64,000 bases of DNA from Tigriopus japonicus. Its lineage: Eukaryota > Arthropoda > Copepoda > Harpacticoida > Harpacticidae. The first letter of the stretch is position 1; every line of letters starts with the position of its first letter. Below, piece by piece: positions 1 through 10,130 of this stretch. The stretch covers positions 9,162,897 to 9,226,896 of the forward strand of contig CM021318.1 of the NCBI GenBank assembly GCA_010645155.1, given 5' to 3'. The notes below the pieces were generated by a model. The model was given only the letters and a program-made list of their open reading frames with translations, was not told the DNA's origin and made no database searches. The translations under genes were made by a program, and so were the position numbers.

Positions 1-94
1 TTTTCATTCATCTGTTTCACCTCCTTTAAACACTGTTAGACCCAAGTGAAAGCAAAGTTTGGATGACGTTTTTTGTGCTTGTTATCTTCTATCG

Positions 95-344
95 CAGGGG
101 TAGGCAACCGGTGGGCCGCAGCCCACAAGTGGGCCCAAGGGTTATCTTTGGTGGGCCCTGGAGCTATGGGGAAAAGCCCAAAATAGTGGGCCCGCGAGAC
201 ATCCATAGTACTGTACTAGTGGGCCCAAAGCTCTTGGATCGTTAATTTATGGGCCCCTGAACCTATCAACGTTTGATTGGTGGGCCCATGACAAAATGTA
301 AGCAATTTTTTGGGCCTTGACCCTATAGTGGTTGCCGACCCCTG
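95..344. mobile_element. Non-autonomous hAT-type MITE, 250 bp, with 8-bp target duplication
   Basis: The left end reads CAGGGGTAGGCAACC and the right end, reverse-complemented, reads CAGGGGTCGGCAACC (14 of 15 identical). The element is flanked by identical 8-bp copies of TTCTATCG at 87-94 and 345-352. CAGGGGT-type terminal inverted repeats with an 8-bp duplication are the hallmark of hAT transposons. There is no transposase frame, so it was mobilised in trans. The interior is unusual: GTGGGCCC occurs at 129, 151, 186, 219 and 280, with a TGGGCCC variant at 250, giving a spacing of about 22-35 bp. The intact target duplication suggests a fairly young insertion. Confidence 0.88.
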
Positions 345-352
345 TTCTATCG

Positions 353-2022
353 CATATTGTAGCTGAATTGTTTTTTCACATTGGTTCAAAACATTCTATT
401 CTAGTGATATGTGGGCAAATCTGGTTAGTAATGGATGGCTTCGGTGCCTTTTTTAACTCAAACACGAAAAATAGTCAAAATTAACTCTAAAAATAGAAAC
501 AATGAAGAGTGAAATGTCTGGAGATGAGCTTGATATCCGGATCACTAAAGAGAACATTTAGACCCCTTAAGAAAGTAAAACAATAAATCGTAGTTTCATT
601 TTTCCGTCAAATTATAAAATTAACTGATTTATTTCATTTAAAATTATATTTAGTTTTTTGACTTCAAATCTTTAAAGTCTTACTTGAACTCGTTATGGCC
701 ATTTTTCTTCCGCTTTGTGGTTAAATCTGTGAAGGGTCATTTATATAATTAAAAAATTTCAAAGCAAAATTCAAGGTTGGTATTCATTTTGAAGGTCCAA
801 AAACGACCGTGGACTCTTTGATCGAGCCAATGGATTGTGTTTATTATTATCGATCTCGGGTCAATGAATGCTGTGGGCATTCGCTCGCTTCTGAGTGTTT
901 TGAGATGATGCTATTTCGCTCAAAACCATCCAGTGGGAGGTTAGTTTGCCCCCCAAAGTTTGAAACCAATCGCATGATGAGAAAAGTTGCCGACAGTTTT
1001 TCTTTTTAAACCAGGGAGGAGTTTCTTTGGCGTCGACAACAATAGATGGTTTGATGGCGTGTCGGTATTTTAGAAAATGCACACTTTTGGATCACCCTTG
1101 GCACCAACTTTTTCTTCTTCGTCTTCTTTTTTCTATTCTTTTCAAAGAGAAACTAGGGAATGCAGTCATGTTGGAGCAAAAGCTAAGAGGCCTTCTTGAG
1201 CTCTCTAACTACCACTAATTGGGTCATTTATGTGATTACATATAATGTGCAGAAAAACGGAGCCTTACATTTCGATAAAAATGCGACAAAGTCATTGCTC
1301 TAACTTGGCCCATGGTCCAGAGCTTGTCGTTTGTTTAATGCAGTATTTGTGCGAAATTCTGGACTGCATGTCAGCAAAAGCGGCTGACATTCCGGTCAAA
1401 ATGAAAACGGCTTTGATTAAGGTCAACAAAAACCTTGAGCGAATAACGGAAATTATTTGGCTCAATTTTGCACTAAATCGAGTTCAATGCGCTGCCAATG
1501 TGTTAATGTTTCGTATCCATTCTTGGGAATGGTACAATGTGACACTATCATGCTGTGGAACCTTTTTCTTCTTCTCTAATCTTTTGACACTTTTAAGGTA
1601 CTTTGGTCGCCTAACCTTCTAAATGAAAGCCTTACGGAACACTGCCTCAAAGATATGGTCTGATGTTATCGGTGAAAGGGGAAGAAGTTTCCACACTTTT
1701 GTCGGAGGCTTCAGGGTCTGGAATCGAACAGAAATCTTGTGACTCTCCCAAACTTTGCATCCACTCAAAGATTGGAACATAGTGAGAAAATTTACTCGTA
1801 AAATCCACTCGATTCTCTCCATTCTTAGGAAAAAGGCCAATGATCAGTTTCAGGGGCCGAGCTATTGTCTTGCTATCTTGGGTGTAGAATTCAAAAGTAC
1901 CTTAACATAGGTAGGTCGTAGTTGGTTTTATGAAAGAGTTGGAATTTGTTGGTTGGCCCTTGGCAAATTGGCAAACTTTGTCTCATGACTGAGTTGTCGT
2001 GGTTGTTGTAAAAACACTCGCA
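353..2022. other. Intergenic or intronic, no supported gene
   Basis: AT-rich DNA with only short open frames that lack convincing codon structure or splice context. The longest, on the + strand at 1245-1622, has 125 codons. It resembles nothing I recognise, has no signal peptide and ends in a Phe/Leu-rich tail from a T-rich stretch. I see no RNA gene. Confidence 0.5.
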
Positions 2023-2056
2023 TCTCTCTCTCTCTTTCTCTGTTGTTGTTGTTGTT
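2023..2056. repeat. Compound microsatellite (CT)n then (GTT)n
   Basis: A CT run with one interruption passes directly into five GTT-type units. This is simple sequence. Both ORFs that cross it owe their length to it. Confidence 0.85.
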
Positions 2057-3738
2057 CCCCAAGGGTGGGCGGGACATGGAACATGGGAAAGTCTCCAAAG
2101 GGTCTTTTCATGTAATTGCAGGCTCTTAAGTGCCAGCTGTGCTCTGCAATCATACAACACACCGGGAGAACTCCTTGGAACGACAATGGAAAACAAAATC
2201 TGCTTTAAATTTGGAACTTCTGGACATTGTGATTCGCCTTAAAGAAGAGGCTCTACCTAGAAATTTTACATAAGTTTGCTAGAAAACCAACCGTGAATAC
2301 TCTAATCAGATCCCCGCTTTGTACTTGGTGAACACCATTGGGCAAATTTGGTCATGCAAAGACCATGTTCCACCACGCTCCACGAACTAAGAAGAGGAGG
2401 ATAGAAGACATTTTTTTGGGTTGGAAAGTGACAGGCTGTGACTTTTCATCCGCTCTATGCGGATTTTCTGACGGGGTCTTGCACAGGTTCGTGGGACTTT
2501 GAACATTGGAACACGTGGACCAAGGAAGATTGGCTGGAATGGATTTGGAGCTGATGCGGGCTTTAAACCTAAATCATAACTTGATCACACCTCTTGGGCA
2601 TTTTCTTGTAAAAATGTACTCCAGTTTAATTCGATACTTTCAATGAATGAGTGAATAGATGTCCTCAATGGCTCCTGAAGATGGAAATGTCTCTTCATTC
2701 AGGGACGCCAATGTTAATTGAATCGAGCAACCCTGGGTAAAGTGCAGTTTCCAGATGGTGGAACTTGGACTTTTTTTGTGGAACTTGGCTGCCTGAGCAC
2801 CAGATGTGCCTTGATTTATGGAATATCTATCCCACTTGCGTTTGAACGGAATTTTTTGGTTCTGTTCTTTAGTGGATGTTCCATTCTGAATGGTCCAATG
2901 ATTTACAACCGTGACCCAATTTGGAGTGAGTTAAAATTTTGGAACTCGTCGGGGGTCAGCTTGGTCAAAGCTAACGGAATTTGTTCCAAAGATGACACGA
3001 GCTTTGGCTTGGCCTTTCTAAGAAAAAGTGTCATTATGAGTTTCAGTGCCAAGTTTGCCCCTCTTTGTATCAAGCGAAAGTTTATGTTGATTTGTTCGTG
3101 TTTTACGACCTTTCCGTTGCAGAACGAGAATGCAGTCTCATCACACAAGTTTGTGCAAAGACCCAAATTCCAGTCAAACAAAGAGTAGTGTCTTGAAAAA
3201 GTAATGTGACAACATGATTTTTTCAAACAAGTCGTTTGGAATGGTTGTCTATTCGTTATCAAGAAATGGTTCCATCTCCACAATTCTACTAGGGATTTTT
3301 GTTACTTGGAACGAGATTCACCGGTGGGACTATTTGTCGTGCAAGTTCCACTGTCTTTCTTTTCCTGAGACATTTCATGAAAATGAGCTCATAAACTGTG
3401 AAAATGGGAATTGTCGGGGACAAAAGAGCCCACCTCGAGCCTTGAGGTCTTAGTAGCAGTTTCAGGCCTTTAAATATTTCTCAGCCTTCGCTCTTGTGTG
3501 TCCGAAATCAATTCCGGGTTAATACGCCACAATTTTGAAAGAAACTTTGGGCTATTTTTATCCACACGGCTTAAAAAGGTTCAATGGTATCAAAATGGAG
3601 AGGTGGGTAAGAGCTTGGCAAAGAAAAAAACCTGCATCAAGGTTGTGCTGGTCCTCCACCTGCAACAACAAGAGGGAGACAAATGGATATTCGGAAAGCA
3701 ACACCTCATGGATGGCATGTGGCGAGATTCGAGTCCCA
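2057..3738. other. Region with exon-like fragments but no confident gene
   Basis: Two short segments on the + strand look like exons. 2873-2925 lies between a T-rich acceptor and a GTGAGT donor. A segment starting at 3123 after TTTCCGTTGCAG reads a Cys-containing frame (ECSLITQVCAKTQIPVKQR). Their phases are compatible: the first ends one base into a codon and the second supplies two bases. They could be upstream exons of the gene whose last exons are at 5255-6139, but I cannot connect them. Confidence 0.25.
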
Positions 3739-3890
3739 ACAGGGTGCTCAATAGTTTCAGTTCCTTTTGCAATACAACTTTTCCTTTTATGTCAGAAAGG
3801 AACCGGAATTTCAGTAAAATGGAACTCTTTTCCAGGTTTAAATGAGACCTTTTTTAATTGACGAACTGAAATGCTTTTGGCGCACCCTGT
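3739..3890. mobile_element. Mariner-like MITE relic, 152 bp
   Basis: The left end is ACAGGGTGCTCAATAGTTTCAG-like and the right end, reverse-complemented, starts ACAGGGTGCGCCAAAAG and continues to TTTCAG. This gives inverted ends of about 22-25 bp with a small indel. ACAGGGTG ends are typical of Tc1/mariner-IS630 relatives. No TA duplication remains at the two edges, so the copy is decayed or my edge calls are off by a base or two. There is no transposase frame. Confidence 0.55.
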
Positions 3891-5254
3891 GTTCCACCGG
3901 CAAGAAAAACAATGAGCAAAAACGAAGACAATATATACGAAATGTCTTCTGTCTTCTGGCTCAAGTATGGCCTTCAGAATAAGTGGAGCAGTGGAACGAA
4001 CACCCAAACACCCATCGACACGGGAAAGGCGAAGGAAGAAGAAGGAGACCAGTTTGTTTTTGCTCTGGGATATTCGGTTTGCAGCCTTTTTGGTGTTAGC
4101 ACCAATCTACGAAGAGAGAAAAAAGGCCGAGGTAGAGAAAGAGAAATCCGTCTTGAACACGGTGTATCACCTGAAATTGAATGCTCAGCTCGGGGAGAAG
4201 AAATCTTTCACGTTTGTTTGGACCCACGCAGATCGATCCAGGGTCCAGTGGTTTTAGGTATTATCAATATGAGGATGGTGGCTGACCGGATTTGGCGGTA
4301 TTAAGTCTGCACCTGCTCAATAACACGAGAAAAACAACAATGCGTGCTTCCTTGTAGGCCGAACTCCCAAGGGAACGAATGAGCTTAAGATAAGGTCCAT
4401 TTTGGGAAGTTGGAACACAGTTGATGGCCCTTCTCACCTCCACTGACCTGACCAATGTTTGCCAACCCACTTCATACTTGTGGTGTTCAATAACAATGGT
4501 CCACGCCAAAAATACAAAGATCATCGGAACTCGGCGAGCTGCCTTTGAAATGGAACTGCTTCTTTGGGAACATGATTCATTGGTAGCCGCGTTATGGCCT
4601 TTTCGCCAACGCTGAAACGACAGAACATTAATTTATTGGGCTCGTAGACCCATTGCCAGACGAGGGGGAGATTGTCATAGTTTTGAAATCTGCCTAGTTT
4701 ATGCCAGTGAATTAAATGTGTTCCACGTAGATCGTTGGCTTGGACCCAACGAGTTGTTGCATTGGGTCTAAACCAGGAAAGATCAGAGGAGCAACACAAG
4801 TCTGTGAAGTGATGCAATTCGGGTTTTTTGCTAGAGCAGAGCCTTTGGCATTGAGATTATTGAAAATGTGCTTGAAGGCTTTCGCTCACGAATCATGTTA
4901 TGGCTTGCCGATCCAAGATCAAAAGATTTCCATATTCCTCAATAAAGAAAGGGAATATCAAAGCATTCGCAATGACTGGGTATTGAAGGTCCATGATCGT
5001 CCAAAATTTATTCCCGAAAATACCAAGAGCTTCTTTGAAACATTCCTACTTTGGCCAACATTCCTCGATAATCGCCCAAGCTTTCACTTACAACATTTTT
5101 CTTGTGTTCCACTCACAATCTTTTCAAGAACCTTTTCTCACAACTCGTGTCAAAACACGAGATTTGGGTTCCAAACAATTTTAGCATCAGTGATATTGTT
5201 ATCATTATATACAAACCTCGATTTCATAACTAAAGAGAGTATTTTCTTTTCCAG
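3891..5254. other. No confident gene; probably intron or upstream DNA of the 5255-6139 gene
   Basis: The stretch holds long but unconvincing open frames on both strands. The + strand frame from 4740 runs 221 codons but passes through exon 5255-5401 in the wrong frame. The DNA directly before 5255 (TTTTCTTTTCCAG) is a good splice acceptor, so coding exons further upstream are expected, but I could not place them. Confidence 0.4.
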
Positions 5255-6139
5255 GGAACATGTCTCGCCATGCCTCGGATGCTTGTTCCAATTTCTACTT
5301 CAACACCAAAGCTCCCTTTCATACGCTGATTGCGGAGCACGTGAGTGTCGAGTGTCCACTTCAAGGGAAATTTCAGCAAATCCCCGTGATACTTCACCAA
5401 AGTAAGTGGATATGGAACCAAATTGGGCGGATTGAGTTATTCCCCTCTTTGCCAAAGCCCTAGTTCAATACAGATTCCATCGTCGCTCTTCTTTCAGGTG
5501 TGGACCATTTTCGACATTCTTCGCCTTGTAAAGGTTGGATGAAGGGCGGATGTCCACTCTCCAGTAACCTTCAAATGTTTTCTTGTGAATTGTCAGACTT
5601 GCCTCGAATTGCAGGTGAGCGTAATTGTAAATTAGATTTGAACAAAAAGAAAGAGACACGGGAAAGAGTCGAAACTGAAATGCCATCAAATAACAAGGCT
5701 TTGACCAAATTGAAAGGGAACATGCTCGAAATGCACCAACAAACTTTGAAGCTTCGAATGTGTATTCCTTTGTATTGCAGATTTCCAGTGCATTGGCTCG
5801 TGGAGCAATGAAGAGACTGTTGTGAATGCGTTGAATGCCACGATTCATCCCGTTGCTCCGAGATCACAGCATCTGGTGCTGACCTCGAGTCGATCGACCA
5901 TTTGCATCTCATATTTGAAAGAAGGCTCCCTAGTGAACATCACGCTTTATAAAGGCCATTGTGAGGCTCAAACCAAGGCTGACATTCAAATGAGGCATGA
6001 GGGTCCCTGTCATGATGCGCTCATTGACTCATCTTCCATATCGAATTCTCCCCGAACTCCTGTCCTGACATCAAGTTTTATCATGTTGATGGAAACGCCA
6101 ATTCTTTCTTTTCTGGTTTTCTCTCAAATGTACCTGTGA
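5255..6139 (+). CDS. 3' exons of a secreted or membrane-anchored cysteine-containing protein (partial)
   Basis: Three exons join in frame: 5255-5401, 5498-5614 and 5781-6139, with stop TGA at 6137. Acceptors are T-rich ending CAG; donors are GTAAGT and GTGAGC. The first exon begins two bases into a codon, so the N-terminus is missing. The ATG at 5260 is in frame but gives no signal peptide. The visible protein is about 206 residues, with Cys-rich blocks containing VECPLQGKF, SPCKGWMKGGCP, FQCIGSW and RSTICISYLKEG, NxT/S sites, and a hydrophobic C-terminal tail suitable for GPI attachment or membrane anchoring. The CxGSW...CxxYLKEG pattern reminds me of the arthropod DUF7042-7045 secreted proteins; that family call is tentative. 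An AATAAA signal lies 55 bp past the stop. Confidence 0.72.
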
Positions 6140-6193
6140 TTCAACCTGGTTCATCCAACATATTCTTAATGTGTTTTATACTTTATTCGTCTG

Positions 6194-6199
6194 AATAAA
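6194..6199 (+). terminator. Polyadenylation signal AATAAA
   Basis: A canonical hexamer 55 bp after the stop of the gene ending at 6139 and before the transposon at 6265. Its position supports the 3' end of that gene model. Confidence 0.7.
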
Positions 6200-6264
6200 C
6201 GTGAAACTAACGGAGAAGATTAGGTTGCGAGATTATTGATTTGTTTCTTCCGCTTTCCCCTTAA

Positions 6265-7513
6265 CTCTTTCAGGACGTTTGGGTGTTATAACACCCAAAC
6301 ACTATTCTTGTTTTAAATTGATTTTCTGTCGCCCCGGTACATTATAACGTTTTTTTCAGTAAAAAAGAGTTGCTTATTTGAGAAACACCTTCATTCTCGT
6401 CTTAAAAGTTTGAAATTTGACAGAAATTTAACGAAGTCACGTAAAGAAGAATTCCGGAGGTAATTCTCTTAATTTCCTAAGTACTAAAGCTGCTGTTAAA
6501 TTAGTTGTACAATTCAAATTAAGTTGCCCTTTTATGCTATAACACTTCGCATGTTTTTGCATGTGTGTGCGAAGTTTTAAAACTTTTTACATCACAGTTT
6601 ATGTGCAGTGAGCCTTTAAATTTTGGGTGTTTCAACACCCAATTGTCTGGAACTGCCTTTTACATTTACGACATTTTGTACGATGAAAATGAAAAATGAA
6701 AATGTTGTATGAAAAAATGCCCATTTTTGACCTCCAAAAAGCAAAAAAAACCGCTTCGGGTTTTTGAAAACTCAAATTTCCAAGCAATCTATGTAGGTTT
6801 TTGATAGTAATAATTATATGAGATCTCTTCATTTTTGTTTGGGCAAGACAGGTCAAAAAAATAATAAGTATTAACTAAATCCTACTTTGATTTTTTTTTT
6901 TGAAAAACGGTGATCTAATTATCTTCACATCACTAAGTTGAATGTTCATTTAAAAATTTAAGGAAATCTACTGAACAGACGTGTCTTTAACCGTGTGAAT
7001 ATGGTTTTTCTCGAAGAACCATGCTCAATTTGGACCAAAAGCGATTTTTCAAAATCTTACAGAATTTCACAAAATTTGAATTGAACACGTACCAACAAGC
7101 CCTTTTCTTGATTCATAAGGCATTTTTCAAAACTGCGTATTTTAAGTGTGCTTAAAATTATATTTTTATCATTATGACTTGCAACTAAATATAAAAAATG
7201 ACGTATTTTCATGCTGTTTGTGTGAAACCTACGACTTCTTTTTTCGCAATGTAAAGGGCCAAAGTTGTTTTGATGATTTTCATGCACCTTTTTAACATCA
7301 CAAAGTAATAACAAAAGCCAAAGTTATGAATATCTTTAGCCCTTTCATTCCAATTGGGTGTTGTGGCACCTAAAAGTTTAACCTTTGATATAGTCACGGT
7401 CATGCAGTATAACACATTCAATTTGTTGCATTCAATACCAGTACTAAAGTACCTTTCTACCTTAAAAAGATTTCACATGTACAGTGTCTAACAAAAGTTT
7501 CGTCCTGAAAGAG
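6265..7513. mobile_element. Non-autonomous piggyBac-like element, 1249 bp
   Basis: The ends are a perfect 13-bp inverted repeat, CTCTTTCAGGACG at 6265-6277 and its reverse complement at 7501-7513. Each end abuts a TTAA (6261-6264 and 7514-7517). TTAA target duplication with such ends is diagnostic of the piggyBac superfamily. No frame longer than about 85 codons is present, so no transposase is encoded. A perfect 24-bp palindrome centred on GGGTGTTATAACACCC follows the left end (6277-6300). A related palindrome GGGTGTTTCAACACCC lies near 6625, and GGGTGTTGTGGCACC near 7358. These may be internal binding or folding elements. Confidence 0.87.
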
Positions 7514-7517
7514 TTAA

Positions 7518-8147
7518 CTCTAGGCCGTCATGTATTTCCTAAGGCTGAATGCGGCCGCCTTACAATTCTTGAGTGTAATGCTAAAAACTTTTCTATCAAC
7601 ACACTAAATATTCAGATCAACAAAACGGGAGTTTCGTTTCGAGTCATGACCAATTTCATCGTGTTCATGCATTCGTGCGTTTAAAGAAACATCATAAAGA
7701 AAGTGCATGTTGACAAATAACGCTATTTTTCATGAACAAAGTTCGAACAATTCTCTTAAAGGGATGGGTCTGGATCAGCCATGAGCCGGCTCAGTATGGT
7801 TCGTCTTGAATCGGATCTAAAAACCCAGGAACCGATCCAAAATCGGAACCAACCTCTGTGGAGTCGGCTCGTAAGATTTATATAAATGTTACTTGAAAAC
7901 TCAACTTTATCTTTAGCAAATTCCGAGCCATATTCAAGATAAGAAAATACCTCACAAAAGTAAAGCACAGCGTACTCAGAAAAAATACAGAAATACGAGG
8001 CTTTCTCATTCCACTGTTCTTAGAAGTGAATCAGGTAAATTTCTGTCTTGAAAGTGAAACAAAGAGGACAATTATGTGTTAAGGTTTAATCAGTTTTGAA
8101 GCAAAAAAAGGAAGTTTCCTCTGGTTGAAAGCAACAAGTTTCTTATA
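7518..8147. other. No gene seen
   Basis: Around 7765-7870 there is a short patch rich in GATCCGAT/GAGCCGGCTC-like words, probably an old repeat fragment. Nothing else stands out. Confidence 0.4.
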
Positions 8148-8286
8148 GGTCGGTTGTTGAGGTGGTTTGGAAGTATAGTAGAAGCATATTTAGAAGCATA
8201 GAAGCATCCTTCTTTTGTGTTTTTTCTTTACTTCTAGATATGCTTCAACTACACTGTATACTTCAAAACTACCTCAACAATCGACC
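8148..8286. mobile_element. Fold-back (hairpin) MITE of unknown superfamily
   Basis: The left arm begins GGTCGGTTGTTGAGGTGG and the right arm, reverse-complemented, begins GGTCGATTGTTGAGGTAG. The match continues through GAAGTATA and GAAGCATAT with small indels, leaving a loop of about 50 bp. Nearly the whole element would fold into one stem. I could not define a clean target duplication, so the superfamily is open. Confidence 0.65.
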
Positions 8287-10080
8287 TTACAGTATATGGA
8301 ATTAAATTTCTGGAGCTTGATGGCCCGGAATTTCAGGACAAGCAAATGTAAGAAATCAAATTCCTTTTCATCTTTTACATGTCCTTAACTTCCTTGTTTC
8401 CAAATCTTAAATGGTTACCCAACGCTTGGTTAGTATTCTAGGTTAGTAAAGAAAACTTTTCTTTATGACTTCAAGACTGAAAAAAACCAAGTCGAGTCTC
8501 CTTTAAATCCCTTTTTGTGAGAATTTCGTCCTCGTTTTTTTCAAGCTTTCATGAGTTTTCATCTTTATCAGTACAAATTGTATTCGTTGCAGGTCCTTTG
8601 TTACTTTCCCAACAACCCTCAACAAGTTCGCTCGAAAGGTGGTTGCCCACAGTTTAGGAATATTAGAAGGTTTTTCCTCATCGTTGTTAGCAAGCAACTA
8701 GTTTCCAGACATAGATATCGATAGATACGACATGCCGGGCCAGTCCCCGTACCACTCTGTGGAAATCCGTTATGGTGAGTAAAGTCGTTCATCATAGTAA
8801 AACCTTGATTGACTATGTCCACATGGAAGGAGTTGAAGTACATGGGGATAAGAATAAATTTGAATTACTATTTATCAAACTTATGTAGCTGCTGAATTTT
8901 ATAATATTTCAGTCTGAAATGTTCTTACTCCTCTAAATCTGGCATTTTTTTAAATTATGAACCACTTACTTTGAGAAATTAAGACATAAACATTGTTCCG
9001 CGTTATACTTGTTCTGAATTTTGGCCATACTTGGGGGAATAATGGTCGGAACTTTCAGTAATATTTTTGGCACCTTTGGTCAGCTGTATGGGAAAAGTGG
9101 CCTCTAAAATTGGCATGTATGCAAGTATCACACATCTATGAATATCTATGTTTCCAGATGACGAGTTTGTAGCTTCGATCTACAGTCTGCAGGGGTTCTC
9201 GAGTTTTTTCAAATGGTCGTAAATTGTCAATCTGACGCACCGGCGAGTTGCCTCGTTATCAGTAGTGAATGCGGTTTATTTGGTTTAGAATATATTCCTA
9301 TATCATTTAACGACTTGGTGAGTTGTGCATCTTTTTATGCCAAATTGCGTTGCTGGACAACATTTAGTTAACATAACCTTGTCGCAAGATAATCAATGCG
9401 AGCAAGTCAAAATTATTTCAGGAATGCTCTCTCGAAAACTGCCGAAACCAATCGTGATAGCTGAAACTTGGCTTGTATTCTTGTAAGGATAGGTCGAAAT
9501 TCTTGACTTTTTAATAGTTTTGGACCACACAGCGATTCCGATAAGAGTTTCAGCTCCAGTTGGTCCAGCCAAAAGTAGAAATGAAATAAAATTTAGCGTC
9601 ACAAAAAGACCTTCAAAGGAAGAATGATTCGATTTTGATTTAATTTTTACATTCAATCTTGCCATAGGCTCGAGACATTTTAAAACAAACTGTACATATA
9701 TTTATTTGTTTAATTTACGGCCGTTTTTTCCGTTTCAGTCTTACTTCAGTCCCTTTGGTGGCAAAATGCTCTTTCAGTTCATCACTATTTATAAATCTTA
9801 ACCCAACTAAATTTCGTTCTCAGCTACCTTAGTTTACTGTACCTTTGTCTGATTGCCCGAGGATAAAGAGGAGCCAAAATCATGTTCTCACCCAGAGCTC
9901 TAACATGAAAGTGAGCACTCTTCCTTCTTAAACAACCTACTAGGTGTTCAACATCAATTTTAGAACCAACCAAAAGTATTTCTACTTCTTATGTCATGTG
10001 TAGAATTTACTTCAGTCAACCCATAACCAATTTTCTCTGTTCATTTACTTTATGTTATCTTTTATGTTTTCTGAAATTTT
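8287..10080. other. No gene seen
   Basis: AT-rich DNA with short open frames only. The 90-codon - strand frame at 9393-9665 has no recognisable product or splice context. Confidence 0.4.
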
Positions 10081-10130
10081 TTATATATGTGTATACATAT
10101 ATATTTTATATATATGTATTTTTTATATAT
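10081..10130. repeat. AT-rich microsatellite (TA/TATG-type)
   Basis: An imperfect run of TATATATG and TATATA units. The + strand open frame across it owes its Tyr/Ile-rich sequence to the repeat. Confidence 0.8.

Noticed and set aside
4740..5405. 221-codon + strand frame
   Set aside because: It reads through intron-like AT-rich DNA and crosses exon 5255-5401 in a different frame from the one that splices correctly into the next two exons.
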